A stretch of DNA of 64,000 nucleotides from Chrysomallon squamiferum (GCA_012295275.1 CM022677.1:11372441-11436440); one strand, 5' to 3'; positions 37,590 through 51,251 are shown, numbered from the stretch's first letter. A program made the numbers and translations. The notes: generated by a model not told the origin, from the letters alone.

Positions 37590-38565
37590 GAATTTTGAAA
37601 ATTCAGTGATCTCCAAGAGACTGCATTGTCAATGTGATCAGAACATCCAGTGTACACATTGTACTTCATAGCAGCTTGCACTGTTTTTATCATTGATGAG
37701 TGCTTGGTTATTCTAATGTTTCTCACTGGAAGAGGAATGGATATGCATCATTGCTATGGAATGCCATTTTTCTAAATAAGCTAAAATTAATGTGACAACC
37801 AGTTTTTTCTTTATCTTATTTAAATCAGGGGAGTTTGCTGGGGGTAATGTAGATATAATTGAAGATTGTATAGTTGGGGTAATTAGTATTGTTTGGTATT
37901 TTTGCTGTTTTTTTTATAATTCAGGAAATCTTTTTTTTTAAATGTCTTTATATTATTTAAATCATGGGAAAATCAAGGGTTTATTGGAGGTAATGACTAT
38001 AAATAAAATTATCTATTAACTAAATTAAAATTTTATTTGCATTAACCATAACTTTGTTATTTTTAATTAGAAGAAACATGATGATCTTCAAGTTGAAATT
38101 ACTTAAAAACCTGTCTAGATAATAAAACTGAAATATTCAGTTATTTTTGTTTAGACATTTCTGGCAGTTTTTATAATTTGCCTTTGCCACTTTAGAAAGA
38201 ATAATTGAATTATTTCAATAAGGAATCTTTAAAAAACAGAAAATAATTTATAAATGATAAAAAAATAAAAAAAAATAAGAGGGAAAAAAAATGTACATAA
38301 TTGGAATTTTTCCGAGTATTTTATAATTTGCCTTTCACATTTTCATAAAATTCAAAAACATTTTTCAAAAATGTACAAATGGAAATGTCTTCCAATTTGT
38401 TTATAATCTGTGAAAAAAAATTTAAAATAATAAATAAACAAAAAAACAAATATGATAATAATTCAAAAGAAAGAAAATAATTATCTCTTCAAAAATGAGG
38501 TACAAAATGGTATTTAATGTTTCTAAGGTAAATTATGTTACATAAATGGGTGGCAGTACAAATAT
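37590..38565. other. Non-coding AT-rich DNA after the pseudogene
   Basis: No further exon with coiled-coil or membrane-anchor character found. A-rich patches at 38257-38290 and 38410-38470. Confidence 0.5.
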
Positions 38566-38918
38566 TTTTAATAAAAAAACATTAGTTGTTCTTAACTGTT
38601 TTAAATCCTGACATTTACAAAATCAAACCCATTGCATCTTGTCTAAAAACAATAATCAAAATAGAAAATCATGCTTAAGTTGTTTCAGTTTCTTAACCTT
38701 AAAAATGTTAAGGCACATTCAAATAATTTAAAACAAAAATAAACAAACAAAGAATAGTCTTTTTGTGTTTTTATTTTTATTATGTATATATTGATAACAT
38801 CTTCAGTATTTGTTGTCAACCAACAAAAGATAATCTGATTTAATCATTATTTTTTATATATACATGTTGTTTGATTTTATGAAAACAAACAATCAAAGCA
38901 CTAGAATGAACACTAAGC

Positions 38919-38921
<3 letters not shown>

Positions 38922-39002
<81 letters not shown>
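38922..39002. repeat. (CT)n microsatellite
   Basis: About forty CT units in the first tandem copy of the right arm. Confidence 0.95.
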
Positions 39003-39007
<5 letters not shown>

Positions 39008-40133
39008 ATTTACAAACCCGTTAAATAGAGTTGTTTCCCTTAGACCATTAATATGACATTGCAGACTATTCCAATATTAAATTCAACATTTTCTAATCAA
39101 CCAGTTTCCATTATTTTTTGGTTTATTTGATTTATTATTATTATTATAAACAATGAATTTTTCTTTTTATTCAAGGGGCAAATCGTAAAACAAAAACGTT
39201 TTAAGCGAAACAGGAATTTTATAATACTTCAGTAATAATAATAATTCAAATAATAAATCCCACACTTGTAAAATTTTAAACATTTATTATTATTATTATT
39301 ATTATATACATACATCATTTCAGTTTCATTTTCTTTAAAATAAAAATTACTGCAAATATGTTTTTAAAAATGATACTTGTTTTAATAGAGCTAAAATTAT
39401 TTTTTGCCTGATTAATTTCAGGTTTTTTCAAATATCATTTAATGTTAATAAGAACAATTCAAAATCAAGACAATAATATAAGAATAAATCATTAAAATAA
39501 TCCAATTAATAATTATATTTTTATATCTAATTGTATATCATTTTTCTGTTCATTTAAAAAACACAAAAAAAACCCCACAAAAATCAAAACACTTAGAACT
39601 TGTATTTATTTATACATAAACAAGGACACTGTCTTTCACATGCAGCAGTTATCTCTGACTGCAAACACATTAACTCTTTCTCACAGATAACATCCTGTAA
39701 CCGTGATTAATTTTGTCCTTGCTTATTATTTTGCTGTATAACTACTTTGGGGAATGCAATGATTGGAGTTTTTGGTTAACAATAAAATATAACCAGGTTA
39801 TGTTACATAAATGGGTGGCAGTACAAATATTTTTCAAAAAAGAGAATAGTATTTGTTCTTAACTGTTTTAAATCCTGACATTTGCAAATTCAAACTCATT
39901 GCATCTTATCTAAAAACAATAATGAAAATGGAAAATATTTCTGAAATTTTTTCAATTTCTTAACATTAAAAATGTTAAGGCACATTCAAATAATTTAAAA
40001 CAAAAATAAATAAAGAAAGAATAGTCTTTGTGTGTTTTTATTTTTATTATGTATATATTGATCAACGTCTTGTGTATTTGTTATCAACTAGCAAAAGATA
40101 ATCTGACATAATCTTTATTTATATATATACTTC

Positions 40134-40136
<3 letters not shown>

Positions 40137-40202
<66 letters not shown>
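40137..40202. repeat. (CT)n microsatellite
   Basis: About 33 CT units in the second tandem copy of the right arm. An (ATT)n tract follows at 40512-40557. Confidence 0.95.
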
Positions 40203-40205
<3 letters not shown>

Positions 40206-40510
40206 CATTTTTGTATATTTACAAACACGTTAAAGTTATAATGAATTTTTCATATAAATTTTGAGCAGTCAAGATCACTCTGCATGATGTTACTAATCAA
40301 ACTGAAGTTTGTTAAATAGGAAATATAATTACAATAATATTTTAAGACAAAACTAAACACCACTTTTTTAACAATGAATTCTAATAATGAATTATAGTGA
40401 CATATGCCTTTAAGATTTTGTACTACGAACCCATTTTACATTTATTTGATAATGTCATAGGCTGTCATAATGGTGCCATAATCAAGAAAATTTATTTTTA
40501 ATTCTTTAAA

Positions 40511-40559
<49 letters not shown>

Positions 40560-43500
40560 GACATACATAACTTCATTTTCATTTCTTTAAAATTAATTTC
40601 AGCTATCTACAAATACCTTTTAATGTTGATAACAATTCAAAATCAAGACAATAATATAAGAATAAAACATTAATATAATCCAATTAATAATTATATTTTT
40701 ATATCTAATTGTATATCATTTTTCTGTTCATTTAAAAAAAACACACAAAAAAAACACAAAAAAAACAACAACAATCAAAACACTTAGAACTTGTATTTAT
40801 TTATACATAAACAAGGACACTGTCTTTCACATACAACAGTTCTCTCTGACCGCAATCTTTCTGTCGCCGCCTGCTTCTCTCTATGAACAGTCCAAACTAG
40901 TTATTATTATTATTGTTCTATCTATATCTTTGTGCATCTCGATTATGTCATCAGTTTTACAGTCTACCACGTAAAACAAGTTTCCGAGGCGAAGACACTG
41001 TTAAATAAAAAATACAGGAAAAGGTGAAGATTTTGAAATAAATATAAAATATAGAATATTATTTTCCTGATTATACATTTGCTTTATAAACTGCGCTGCT
41101 GGATAAGCTTAATGTTTCTTTTTTTTTATTGTTTGCTACTCATAATATCTTTTCATGGCTCGCTAAAACAAATTTTATAAAACTATACATATATTTATTT
41201 ATTTATTTATATATTTTGTTGTTGTTGAGAAATACAGAGGGCCTTTCAAATAAACCATATTTTAAAATATGGTAACCAATATTATACCAGTTTATCTTTA
41301 ATTTCTGTGTATAATACCATATTTAATTTCGTAGTCTTCTGAAGATAATTTGAGACTGCTCGACAGAATTTACGTTTTTGTTTTGTACCAGCTGTGCAGC
41401 TTCTACGACTAAACTGAGACTGAGTGGAAATTACGTTCCATGTTAGTAAAAAAAAACACTGCTTACATCGATATTTTATTACGTTCACCTCTGATTTGCA
41501 TCATAACAAATATATATATAAATAAACTGTCAGCTAAAGGAATATCATCGGCTTTTCAAGAATAATCTTGATAGCGTTAATAACAGTAAATGTCGCTGTG
41601 AAAACTGCGCTCATGTTGACATCATTTATTATAAACGTATCAACAAAAATGAGTGGATTCTTATAAAGTAAAAGCTCAGTTTTCAGCATCATTCAGAGCT
41701 TTTTAGTGAAATCTGTTCTGCTGTTAATCAAATATCACATTAATCTGGATCTGACCTGTTAATTATATAGTGGCATTCAGCGCTCGACTTGTAAATTCTG
41801 AAATAAATATTTTAATGACTAGATATACTAGGGGAAGCCACTCTATTGTGACAATATTGTTTCTCTTAAACTGAGTTACAGTTTCTTCTCTACAAAAATT
41901 AAAATTAAAATTAATACTGAACACGTGAGAAATTACACTTTACTTGAATCACAGAATTTGATTTTGCAAAGCAAACGACATTAAAATTAAATTCACAGAG
42001 ATAAGCGAAGTTTTCTGTTTTGTAAAACGCGACGTAATTCACGTTTTATACATAAAACCAGCGACGTTTATATCATAATTTGATACTGAGTGAAAATAAC
42101 GTGACGTTTATATTGAGTGAAAATAATGTGATGTTTTACTATGTTTTACCTCTATTTTGCTTCATAAACAATATTGATAATTTCACTTACAGTTACATTT
42201 TATTCTACTAGGAGATGTCTATTATAATATTAATATTATAATTGGTAAACAAAAACAAACATGCCTATCCATACGTCTTCTACAAAACTTTAAAAATATT
42301 TTGTAAAAAACAGAATAGTAAAACTTTAACACCTAGCTGCTACATTAATGGAATCTCAGCAATTTATATTCGAGAATTAATGACATCAATATCATATTTA
42401 GTTTCTAGGAGCGTAGTTTTCTGAAGATAATTTGAGAACGCTGGACAGAATTTACGTTTTAATTTACTACCAGCAGTTTACAGGAATAAATTGAGATAAT
42501 GAGCGAAAATTACCTGAATCTTATAATAACTGTACTGCTGTTTAACACTGATATTTTTACACGTTATTATCAAAACAAAATTAAAATATCAAGAATTCTT
42601 GTTGTTTACCTCGAAAATTAACATTTCATTATATTATGGCTGAATATAATAATAATAATAATAGATAAATATAGATAAAATACAGAATGACTGAGTGAAA
42701 ATACATTAATAAGTTTCCCTTTTCCCATACTTCTGCTTTATTTCTTTTTATTAGGTGCAAAACTGAATATCTCGGTAATTATATTCTTATTTTATAGTAG
42801 AAATATTTCCTTTCAGAAAATTAATTGATATACTTTCTCTTAACAATAGGAAAAGTCAGACAGGCACGAGTTATCTGCAGAAAATTATTCATCTTATCAA
42901 GTTAACGCCGTTTTTAATAAAATATATCAAAATCTTCTGTGCTGTAACTGAAAATAACATTTTTTTTTTCGACTTTGTCAAGGTTATCAAAATTTAGTTT
43001 AAGAAACGGCGCAATGTTGTTTTCTGTTACTTACCCACATATTATTGTGAAACACGGCGCTGTATAATGTCAAACATTTTGTATTTAACAATCAGAGAAT
43101 ACAGAAAGTAAAGGTGATGTTGCAGGAAAAGGTTATTAAAATCAAATAACGCCGTATAAATAAAGTAAATATTTCATTTTTATTTATGAAAAAAAAAACA
43201 AATCATGTTTAGTAGGAGCGCAGTTAATATGACAGAATGTAGAATCAGTTAAATCGAGAATTATGGAACAGGTTAAGTGATAAAAAGAAAAAATTAAACT
43301 TTAATAATAACTAAGGAATTGTGTGAGTATATGTGTGTTTTTTATTATTTTATTTTTCACAATGTATTGATTATATATTACAGGAAAATACGAGTATCTC
43401 TGGATAATGTATTAAGATTGCAGATGGAGAGAAGGCTTTTAGAGTCACAACGGTTCTACTGACAAACTGAGAATTACATTTCTACAGATATCTGAAGAAA

Positions 43501-43723
43501 GACTGCGCGTCGGAATTTACGTTGTATTCACTGTCAGTATTTTTATTATTAACATGACATATTTATATGATTAAATTGAGATTTATCTGTAATAATGTAT
43601 TATATGACTATTATTATTATTAAAACATTTTTCAATGATTACTGAGGTGTGTGTTTGTTGTGGGACTTTTTTGATTAAAAATAATAATAATAAAATAAAA
43701 TAAAGAAAATAAAGAAGAAGTCC

Positions 43724-43807
<84 letters not shown>
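43724..43807. repeat. (AAT)n microsatellite
   Basis: About 28 units. Mirror tract at 61918-61972. Confidence 0.95.
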
Positions 43808-43808
<1 letters not shown>

Positions 43809-45187
43809 TAATGATGATGATGATGGTAATAATAATAATAAACATTATTACAGCTGAAACTCAGTTTATTCATTTACACAACAGTACTCACATTAATATA
43901 TTTTATTCTCAACTTGTTAATGTAACCGTTCTGACTCTAGAAGACTGTAATTATACAGATAATAAACTGTGATAGATAATAAAATGTATCTACCTTTTCT
44001 CTGTCATGTAGACTTTTCTTTTTACAATATTTGTTAAATAAAGAACACAGCACCACTTGATATTACGCTGCACATCTAATTATCACTCTAATATGCTGTG
44101 TAAACCACATTAATTTCTAGCGATCAAGCATTTCACTTTAAAAAGGTTCATGTTGATTCATACCATCAGCCTGTAATTAATCTTCACTTTTTGTCTAAAA
44201 GCCTAATTTTCTATTAACTTGAATGTCACAACAGTAATTATCCTTTAGTTCCTAGCAGTAGTGTAAATTAATATACTTTAATAGGATGAATCATTTTCTG
44301 CAAATTTATTTAATGCAAAGTTTATAATTACCGCCAGTAGAGCTGTTTTAATGAATATATTGAGATTTAGTTATAATAACCTATATTTTATATCATTTTT
44401 TTCTCAGTCTCAATTCACGTTTATGAACAGTGCTCCTATTACAAAATAAACGGGATATCTCAAGGTTAAAATATACTGAAAAAGTTTTTAAATAAGAAGA
44501 AAAGTCACGTTTTGGTAATTTATTCTCAAGTTATCAGAAGCGCAGTTTATACAACGAAAGTTAAAATCAACGAAAATAACTAATTTTATTAATTACTTTA
44601 ATAACTCTGAACATAATTTGTTATTTAATATTACTATAGAAGGTCCTCCATATTTCTGATTATACTTTCCGGTTTCATAAGGAAGAGGCCACAAATCTTA
44701 CCACTATTTCTGCATGACTGTAACGAGTTAAAAATCACTCGATAATAAATTTGTCACATAAACAGTGGTGGTGATTTTATCAGAAGCGTTTTTACAGGAA
44801 AATGTGAGAATTAATTACAGGTTGATGAATACAGCAAATGGATCTTTCTGTTTGTCTGGTATATTACGTGACGCTGCACCTAAAAAGAAAATATCTGATA
44901 ATTCGTTTTTATCAATCTCAATTTAAATCATTTTTTTCAAAGAAAGATTTATTTGGGATCATCGTTATTTTCCGGCTGCCAAAACTGTCGCATATTATGA
45001 CATCTAAAATAATAATATGATGCTTGCTGAAGGACGAAGTTAGTTTCATTTTTACAACATCTTCGTCTTAGAATTTTGTTTATACATGGTAGAATTTGTT
45101 GATAGTGTAAAACTAATGACGTGAGGTAATTTTAATGCCAATACCCCCAAACCTTAATTCTTACGCAAAGGCTACTTCTAATGATGA

Positions 45188-45940
45188 TGCTAAAATTATT
45201 TTTATTATTATTATAACATTCATAGTAATATTTACAATATCCCTAACATTGAGCCCTATCTCTAACTCTGACCTAAAACTATTTTCCACACTACCGTAAT
45301 CCTAAGTCTAACCCAAACAATAACCCTAATCTTAACCCTAACCTAACCTAACCCTAGCTCAAATTCTAAACCTAATCCTAACTAAGTCCACAACGTGGAT
45401 TTTTACATTAACGCTCCTCCTAATGGTGACCCTAAAATTATTTTGCATATTATCGTAACACTGATAATAATCTTTAAATAAACATCACCTTAACCCTTAC
45501 CCTAACCCTAAATTAACCCTAACCCTAACCTTAATCCTAACCCTAAGCCTAACCCCGACTCTATCCCTAACACTAATACTAACTCTGATCATAAAACTGT
45601 TTTGCAGATTATCGTAAGACTCATAATAAACTTTGAATAATCCTAACACTAACACTAACCCTAACCCTAATCCTAACCCTAATCCTCATCCTAAAGCTAA
45701 CCATAGCCGAACTTCTAAAGCTAATCTTACTCAAGTCCCGATCCTTGATTCTTAACGCTACTTCTAATCGTGAGCCTAAAATTATTTCCACATTATCATA
45801 ACCTCATACTAAAATTTACATAACCCGAGCCCGAACCCTAACCCAAACCTTAAGCCCTAACTCTGACGCTAAAGAAGTGCCTAACTTTAATTCTTATGCA
45901 AAGTCTATTTCTAACCCTGACCCTAAAACTATTATTAAGG
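45188..45940. repeat. Interstitial telomere-like (CCCTAA) degenerate array, left
   Basis: Many cctaac/ccctaa/accctaatc words, with perfect short runs near 45330-45350, 45490-45545 and 45655-45690. They are interrupted by a recurring non-telomeric block (cctaaaattatttt..catattatcgta and relatives) at 45188, 45270, 45431, 45591, 45776 and 45923, so the array has a higher-order period of very roughly 160 bases. TTAGGG/CCCTAA is the common metazoan telomere repeat. The decay shows that it is an old internal array rather than a live chromosome end. Confidence 0.85.
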
Positions 45941-46007
45941 TTATTTTATAGATTTTACTTTTTAGTCATTTGACCTACTTAAATATTGTTGGTTTTTTTG
46001 GGGTTTT

Positions 46008-46066
46008 TTCTTGCAGGTTGGAGCAAACTTTGAGAAATGAACATCGAGAAGAATTGTTTTAATTAT
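46008..46066 (+). pseudogene. Possible short terminal exon next to the telomere-like array
   Basis: A strong acceptor (ggttttttcttgcag) is followed by a frame LEQTLRNEHREELF and a stop. The mirror copy near 59770 (minus strand) has the same acceptor but has lost two bases, which creates an early stop. The peptide is helical and charged, like the end of a coiled coil. No gene is recognised. Confidence 0.2.
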
Positions 46067-46325
46067 TTTTTTATTATGGTCTTTTTTCTTAACTTGTTTA
46101 TACATTTTGCCTGTGTGGAGTCTATGGAAACAGATAACGTGTTTTCAGTTTAGTTAGGTAGTTAACGTGATTCAGTGCTTTTATTATTTATCGCTAACAC
46201 GTGTTTCAATAACAAGCTGAACAACTTTCAGTACAGAATCCAGTTATTCATAAGCAAAGAAATTTAAATAGATGAAACACAGGACATTAACAATATCAAA
46301 CATAGAAAAATTTGATAATAAAGGA

Positions 46326-46366
<41 letters not shown>

Positions 46367-47107
46367 ATGAATTTTATTTCAAATATTTTAAATTACATTA
46401 AACCATTAAACCAAGTGTTTCCTCTGTACCTAGTGTTATCTTGAATACAACAAAGGTTAAAGATTTATTTTAAGAAGTGTTTTATCTGGGTCAGTCACGC
46501 GGTCAGCAGATTGTTGGAGAGAGAAATATTTGATATCAGGTCTGTACTCTTATTAAATCACTGAATTGTCAGAAAATTAGTTACAACAGGGAAATTTTAC
46601 TATTAGACATTCTGATTATTTTCTGTTGTCGCATAAGCCATACAGACCCGAATATTACTTTTTCTTATAAACAGTAACATTCAACTATGTTCATGATGTT
46701 TTCGCAGTCTGTAATAATTTTAGAATCTGGAAGAGGGGGAAGAGATAACGGCTGCTTGACTACAACACACACACACACACACACACGCATATACACACAT
46801 ACATATATACAGCAATACATACAAACATTTGATTTGCGAAATATTAAAAATGCTTCTTAGGTTCACACATATACATGCTTGCATACAGGCAAGAAAAAAA
46901 AAAAAATCATATTTGATTTAATATGAATTCTTAGGTTCAGTAAAGTAAATCGGTGTCAAGATATATGTAAGATAAAAATCACAAACGCACTGATTTGACC
47001 CGAAGTGAAAAAACGTCGACTGCTAGCTTATGATTCTAATTTACCTTAGAAAATGAAAACAAATAAATAAATAGACAGAGATATATAAAGCAGATCGACT
47101 GTTTGGA

Positions 47108-47156
<49 letters not shown>

Positions 47157-47237
47157 GGAGTAATAATAAAAATCGAGAAGTTATAAAGAAGTAATAAATA
47201 TTTTAATTTTTATTTTTTTACATTTCTTTTCTGGCAG

Positions 47238-47330
47238 TTTCACAGAAGCGAAAGGTTTTTAAAAGTTACATACTGAAATTTCATTCATGTTGAAAGGAAG
47301 ATCAGAAGGTTACATAGATGCTGATACTGG
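47238..47330 (+). pseudogene. Duplicated exon fragment (ISFMLKGRSEGYIDAD), left arm
   Basis: Acceptor ctttctggcag-like at 47227-47237 and donor gtaagt at 47331 flank a 93-base stretch. Its second half matches the second exon of the secreted-type pseudogene (51302-51408), reading EISFMLKGRSEGYIDADTG. The first half differs and has an in-frame TAA. It points opposite to the neighbouring gene copy and, with the CT tract that follows, forms a nested inverted repeat with 51118-51408. Confidence 0.5.
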
Positions 47331-47378
47331 GTAAGTCTTCAGTTTAAAAATCAAACCATTGACCTCATAGGTAAAATT

Positions 47379-47514
<136 letters not shown>

Positions 47515-47574
47515 AAAACTGACTGACTTTGTACTAAAGCAAATTTGTTGATCATCAGAAAAGAAAAGTGACAA

Positions 47575-47881
47575 AACAGATTAGTAGGTCTTGTTTCGCT
47601 CACTCGTGTTTTAATAACAAGTTACCAAACTGAACACTGATAACAAATATTTCAAATGTGACCGTAGAAATAATCGAATTTACAATATATAATATAGTTA
47701 ATTAAAATGCAACTAAATTTTATTACATTAAACAAATGACTGGCAATTTCAGACGATTTACAATTTTATCACAATGAAATTATAATTTACAGAACAATTT
47801 AGTTTTTACAAATAACCTCAGCATTAGCATTTGTATTAACATTAGCAGTGGTATAAGTAACACTACTAGTAGTAGTATATA

Positions 47882-47916
<35 letters not shown>

Positions 47917-48338
47917 AGACTAGTAGTTATAGCAGTAGTAGTAATATTCTTTGGGTTTGAATATATTTTTATATTATATTAATATAATTGTGTGTGTCTC
48001 CGTTTGTGTATGTGTGTATGTGTGTCTGTATGTATGTATGTGTGTGTATTTGTGTGCGTGTGTGTCTATGTGCGTATGTGTGTGTGTGTTTGTCTGCGTA
48101 TCCTGTCTGTACTCTTATTAAATCACTGTTTTGTCAGAAAATTAGTAAGTCAGTAAGACAGTAAGTCATGTTATCACTGACACGTGTTTTAGTAATAAAT
48201 TAATTATACACGAGTTGAACATACATAACTAAATATAGACAGAGTAAACAAATGATATTGTTAATATTAAAAAAAGGTGATCATAAACAAATTTTAATTT
48301 ACAAGATTAGAAATAGCAGTTATTATTGTAATCGTTAC

Positions 48339-48370
<32 letters not shown>

Positions 48371-49440
48371 GTAGTAGTAAAGGTGTAGCAGCAGGCCTAA
48401 CAGTAGCAGTAGTAGTAATAACAGTAATAGTAGTATGAAGTATGATAGTAGTAGTAATAACAGTAATAACAGTAATAAGTATGTAGTAGTAGTAATAACA
48501 GTAATAACAGTATGATAGTAGAAGTAATAACAGTAATAACAGTAATAACAGTATGATAGTAGAAGTAATAACAGTAATAACAGTATGATAGTAGTAGTAA
48601 TAACAGTAATAACAGTAATAACAGTATGATAGTAGTAGTAATAACAGTAATAACAGTATGATAGTAGTAGTAATAACAGTAATAACAGTATGATAGTAGT
48701 AGTAATAACAGTAATACTAGTATGATAGTAGTAGTAATAACAGTAATAATAGTATGATAGTAGCAGTAATAATAGTAATAACAGTATGATAGTAGTAGTA
48801 ATAACAGTAATAACAGTAGTAGCTAACAGTAGAAGTATTGACAGTCGTAGAATTAGAAGTAGTTTTATCAAATATAGTAACAGTAGTTAAAGTAACTGAA
48901 GTACTAATAATAGTTTAGTGCTATTGATATTAGTAGTGGCAGTAAAGCTGTAGCAGCAACAGTACTATTAGCAGCTTTAGTAATAGTATTTTTAGTAGTA
49001 GTAGTAATAATAAATAATATGCTGTTGTTGTTTGTTCTATTTGTAAAATGTAAAACAAGTTAACAGCAGTGAGAATGTTACAAACATGTTGTAGTAGCTG
49101 TAATAGTACAGGTAACAGTGGTTGTAATAAGTAACTATACAAATACCACACCCCTCCCATTATTTAAACAAGCTCGGACCTCGATGTTGTATTTCATGTT
49201 AAAGAGAAAACATCAGTTTACTAAATAAGGCCATGGATTGTGACTGAAATACCTCACCTGAGTTTTATCTCCATCACGAGATGGTCAAAGTTCTCTTCAA
49301 GCGGGTATGTTAGATCACGTATTTGTGTGTTTGTCTCATAAAACTGAAACCTGGTTTCCACGGTAACATAGCCTGATTGTCATCTCTTTGTTAAAAAATA
49401 TCCAGGTAATAAAGCTGAGAACTTTGGCCGTGACAAAACA
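47575..49440. repeat. GTA/TAA-rich segment unique to the left arm
   Basis: Flanked by the same phrase gattagtaggtcttgtttcg at 47580 and 49443, each followed by an ttttaataa(c/t)aagtta block and a tttcaaatg(t/g)g block. The ~1.86 kb is therefore a local direct duplication with added simple repeat. Contents: (TAG)n at 47865-47920; GT-rich DNA at 47990-48090; a minisatellite at 48340-48830 with units around agtatgatagtagtagtaat followed by aacagtaat words; and AT-rich DNA. The mirror arm has none of this. Leu/Tyr-rich frames on the minus strand are repeat artefacts. Confidence 0.8.
48340..48830. repeat. GTA/ATA minisatellite
   Basis: Variable units of roughly 33-57 bases, each with cagtatgatagtagtagta or a close variant (gtagaagta, gtagcagta) followed by one to three aacagtaat words. 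About ten units. Confidence 0.85.
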
Positions 49441-49969
49441 GATTAGTAGGTCTTGTTTCGCTCACTCAAGTTTTAATAATAAGTTAATTATAAACAAACT
49501 GAACACAGATAACAAATATTTCAAATGGTGGTCATAGAACTTTTCGAATTTACAATAATACTATAATTAATTCAATGCAACTAAATTTTATTAGATTAAA
49601 ATAATGACTCGGGTAACTTCAGACGATAAACATTTTTATTACAATAAAATTAGAATTTACAGAACAATTTAGCTTTTACATACAGCCATAGCAATAGTAT
49701 TTGTATTAACATAGTAAGTTTTGCTTCAGTAACAAATAAAATGTTATCTGAACCAGATTCAAAATAGGTTATGCGGTGAATGGAGACTTGAAAAGCTATA
49801 TAAATGAAAAAAAAATAAAAAAATAAGTATGGAAAGGGAGAAGCACAAGAAGAAAAATCTCCTTTGTTCTTCAGAGAAACAAAATCTTATCTTAATCTCC
49901 TAAGATGTTTTTTTTTTTTTTTTTTCTCTCTGGACGCTGTTAACTGAACAAAAGACGGAGATTTGACTT

Positions 49970-50066
49970 TGTCATTTCGACCTTTTCTTTCCTGGGAAAA
50001 AATATCTCTGTGTATAAATATGTGTGTGTATACATTTTCCACAGGAAAGAAACGGTCGAAATGACA
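49970..50066. repeat. 97-bp hairpin / MITE-like element, left copy
   Basis: Begins tgtcatttcgacc and ends ggtcgaaatgaca, a perfect 13-base terminal inverted repeat that continues with few mismatches through aggaaagaa/ttctttcct to ~33 bases per arm around a ~30-base loop. The mirror copy is at 57337-57433. No clear target duplication seen. Confidence 0.75.
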
Positions 50067-50270
50067 AATAACAGAAAGTAGCGGCAACCTATGTTAAAAT
50101 AATTTACGTTTATTTTTGTAAATTTATTGACAAGCACATTATCACCACATTTCATATAATAATTAATATCGGGAAATCAATTTAATTATACTGTCATAAA
50201 ATAATAATTTTACTCAGTGATATTTGTTTCACACACAGACACACACACACACACGTATATGCAGGTGTAT

Positions 50271-50271
<1 letters not shown>

Positions 50272-50329
<58 letters not shown>
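50272..50329. repeat. (GA)n microsatellite
   Basis: About 28 GA units after a short CA tract. The mirror position (57104-57126) has only about eleven CT units. Confidence 0.95.
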
Positions 50330-50331
<2 letters not shown>

Positions 50332-51113
50332 GATTAATTACACATATAAAAATAATAAAATTTATTATAATTTACAATTACAATTATGCTCGTAGTTTGC
50401 GTATATTTGTGATGTTGTTTTATTTTTAATCATATCTCTCTTGTGGCAACTGAATGAACCTGACAGTGTCAAACATCCAAGAACTCCTCTCTTTCACGCA
50501 TAGAAACAAACATTAAATATCCCAAAGCATCCATGTTTGAAGCTTGTTGCCAACGGTGAACAAATCATGAATGTCAAATGCTAGGAGACTTGTTACCATG
50601 GAGAAAGTAAAACATTACTCAGTAAGAAAACATTATTATTCTCATTTCTATTTTTTGTTATGTTCACTTTTATGACCTATATAATAGACGTAGATGTCGT
50701 GCTAGTCGAAAACAACAAAGACAGGTGACGTCTTTATGAATGAAAAATAGAAACCTTGCACTAAGCTGTTTAATACAACGTCAGTGCGACGTGTGACTAT
50801 CTGAGTACGTGCCGAGCTTATCAACACTGACACTGAATGTTCTGCTGTCAGTAACATAAAACACATCTACTTAATCACTTAAGCGTTGTGACTTTTTTGA
50901 GAAACAGAGAGTATTAGAGTGTGGCTTTTGTGTACTTATTACCAGAGTTATGTTATATACTCTAAAAAGAGAATACACAAAGAAATGAATGTGAGAGAGA
51001 GTGAAAGAAATCAGAAGGGAGCGGAACATGACATAAATAAATATTTGATTATAAATCACCAATTCATTTTTGAACACCTGCTGACATACATGCATACATA
51101 CACACACACACAC

Positions 51114-51251
<138 letters not shown>

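Larger units (their letters stand above)
38570..41000 (-). repeat. Right arm of the large inverted repeat, internally duplicated
   Basis: Two tandem copies, ~38505-39680 and ~39795-40850, each begin with a ttatgttacataaatgggtg/cagtacaaatattttt block, carry the gttaaggcacattcaaataa block and a CT tract, and end with cttgtatttatttatacata. The second continues to match 26.0 kb up to ~41000. Both are inverted relative to 25985-27660. Non-coding. Confidence 0.8.

Noticed and set aside
37436-37726. A 96-codon minus-strand frame
   Set aside because: It lies antisense over the last exon of the IRAG-like pseudogene, which explains the open frame.
48335-48871. A 178-codon Leu/Tyr/Thr-rich minus-strand frame
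   Set aside because: It translates a GTA/ATA minisatellite and has no complexity beyond the repeat.
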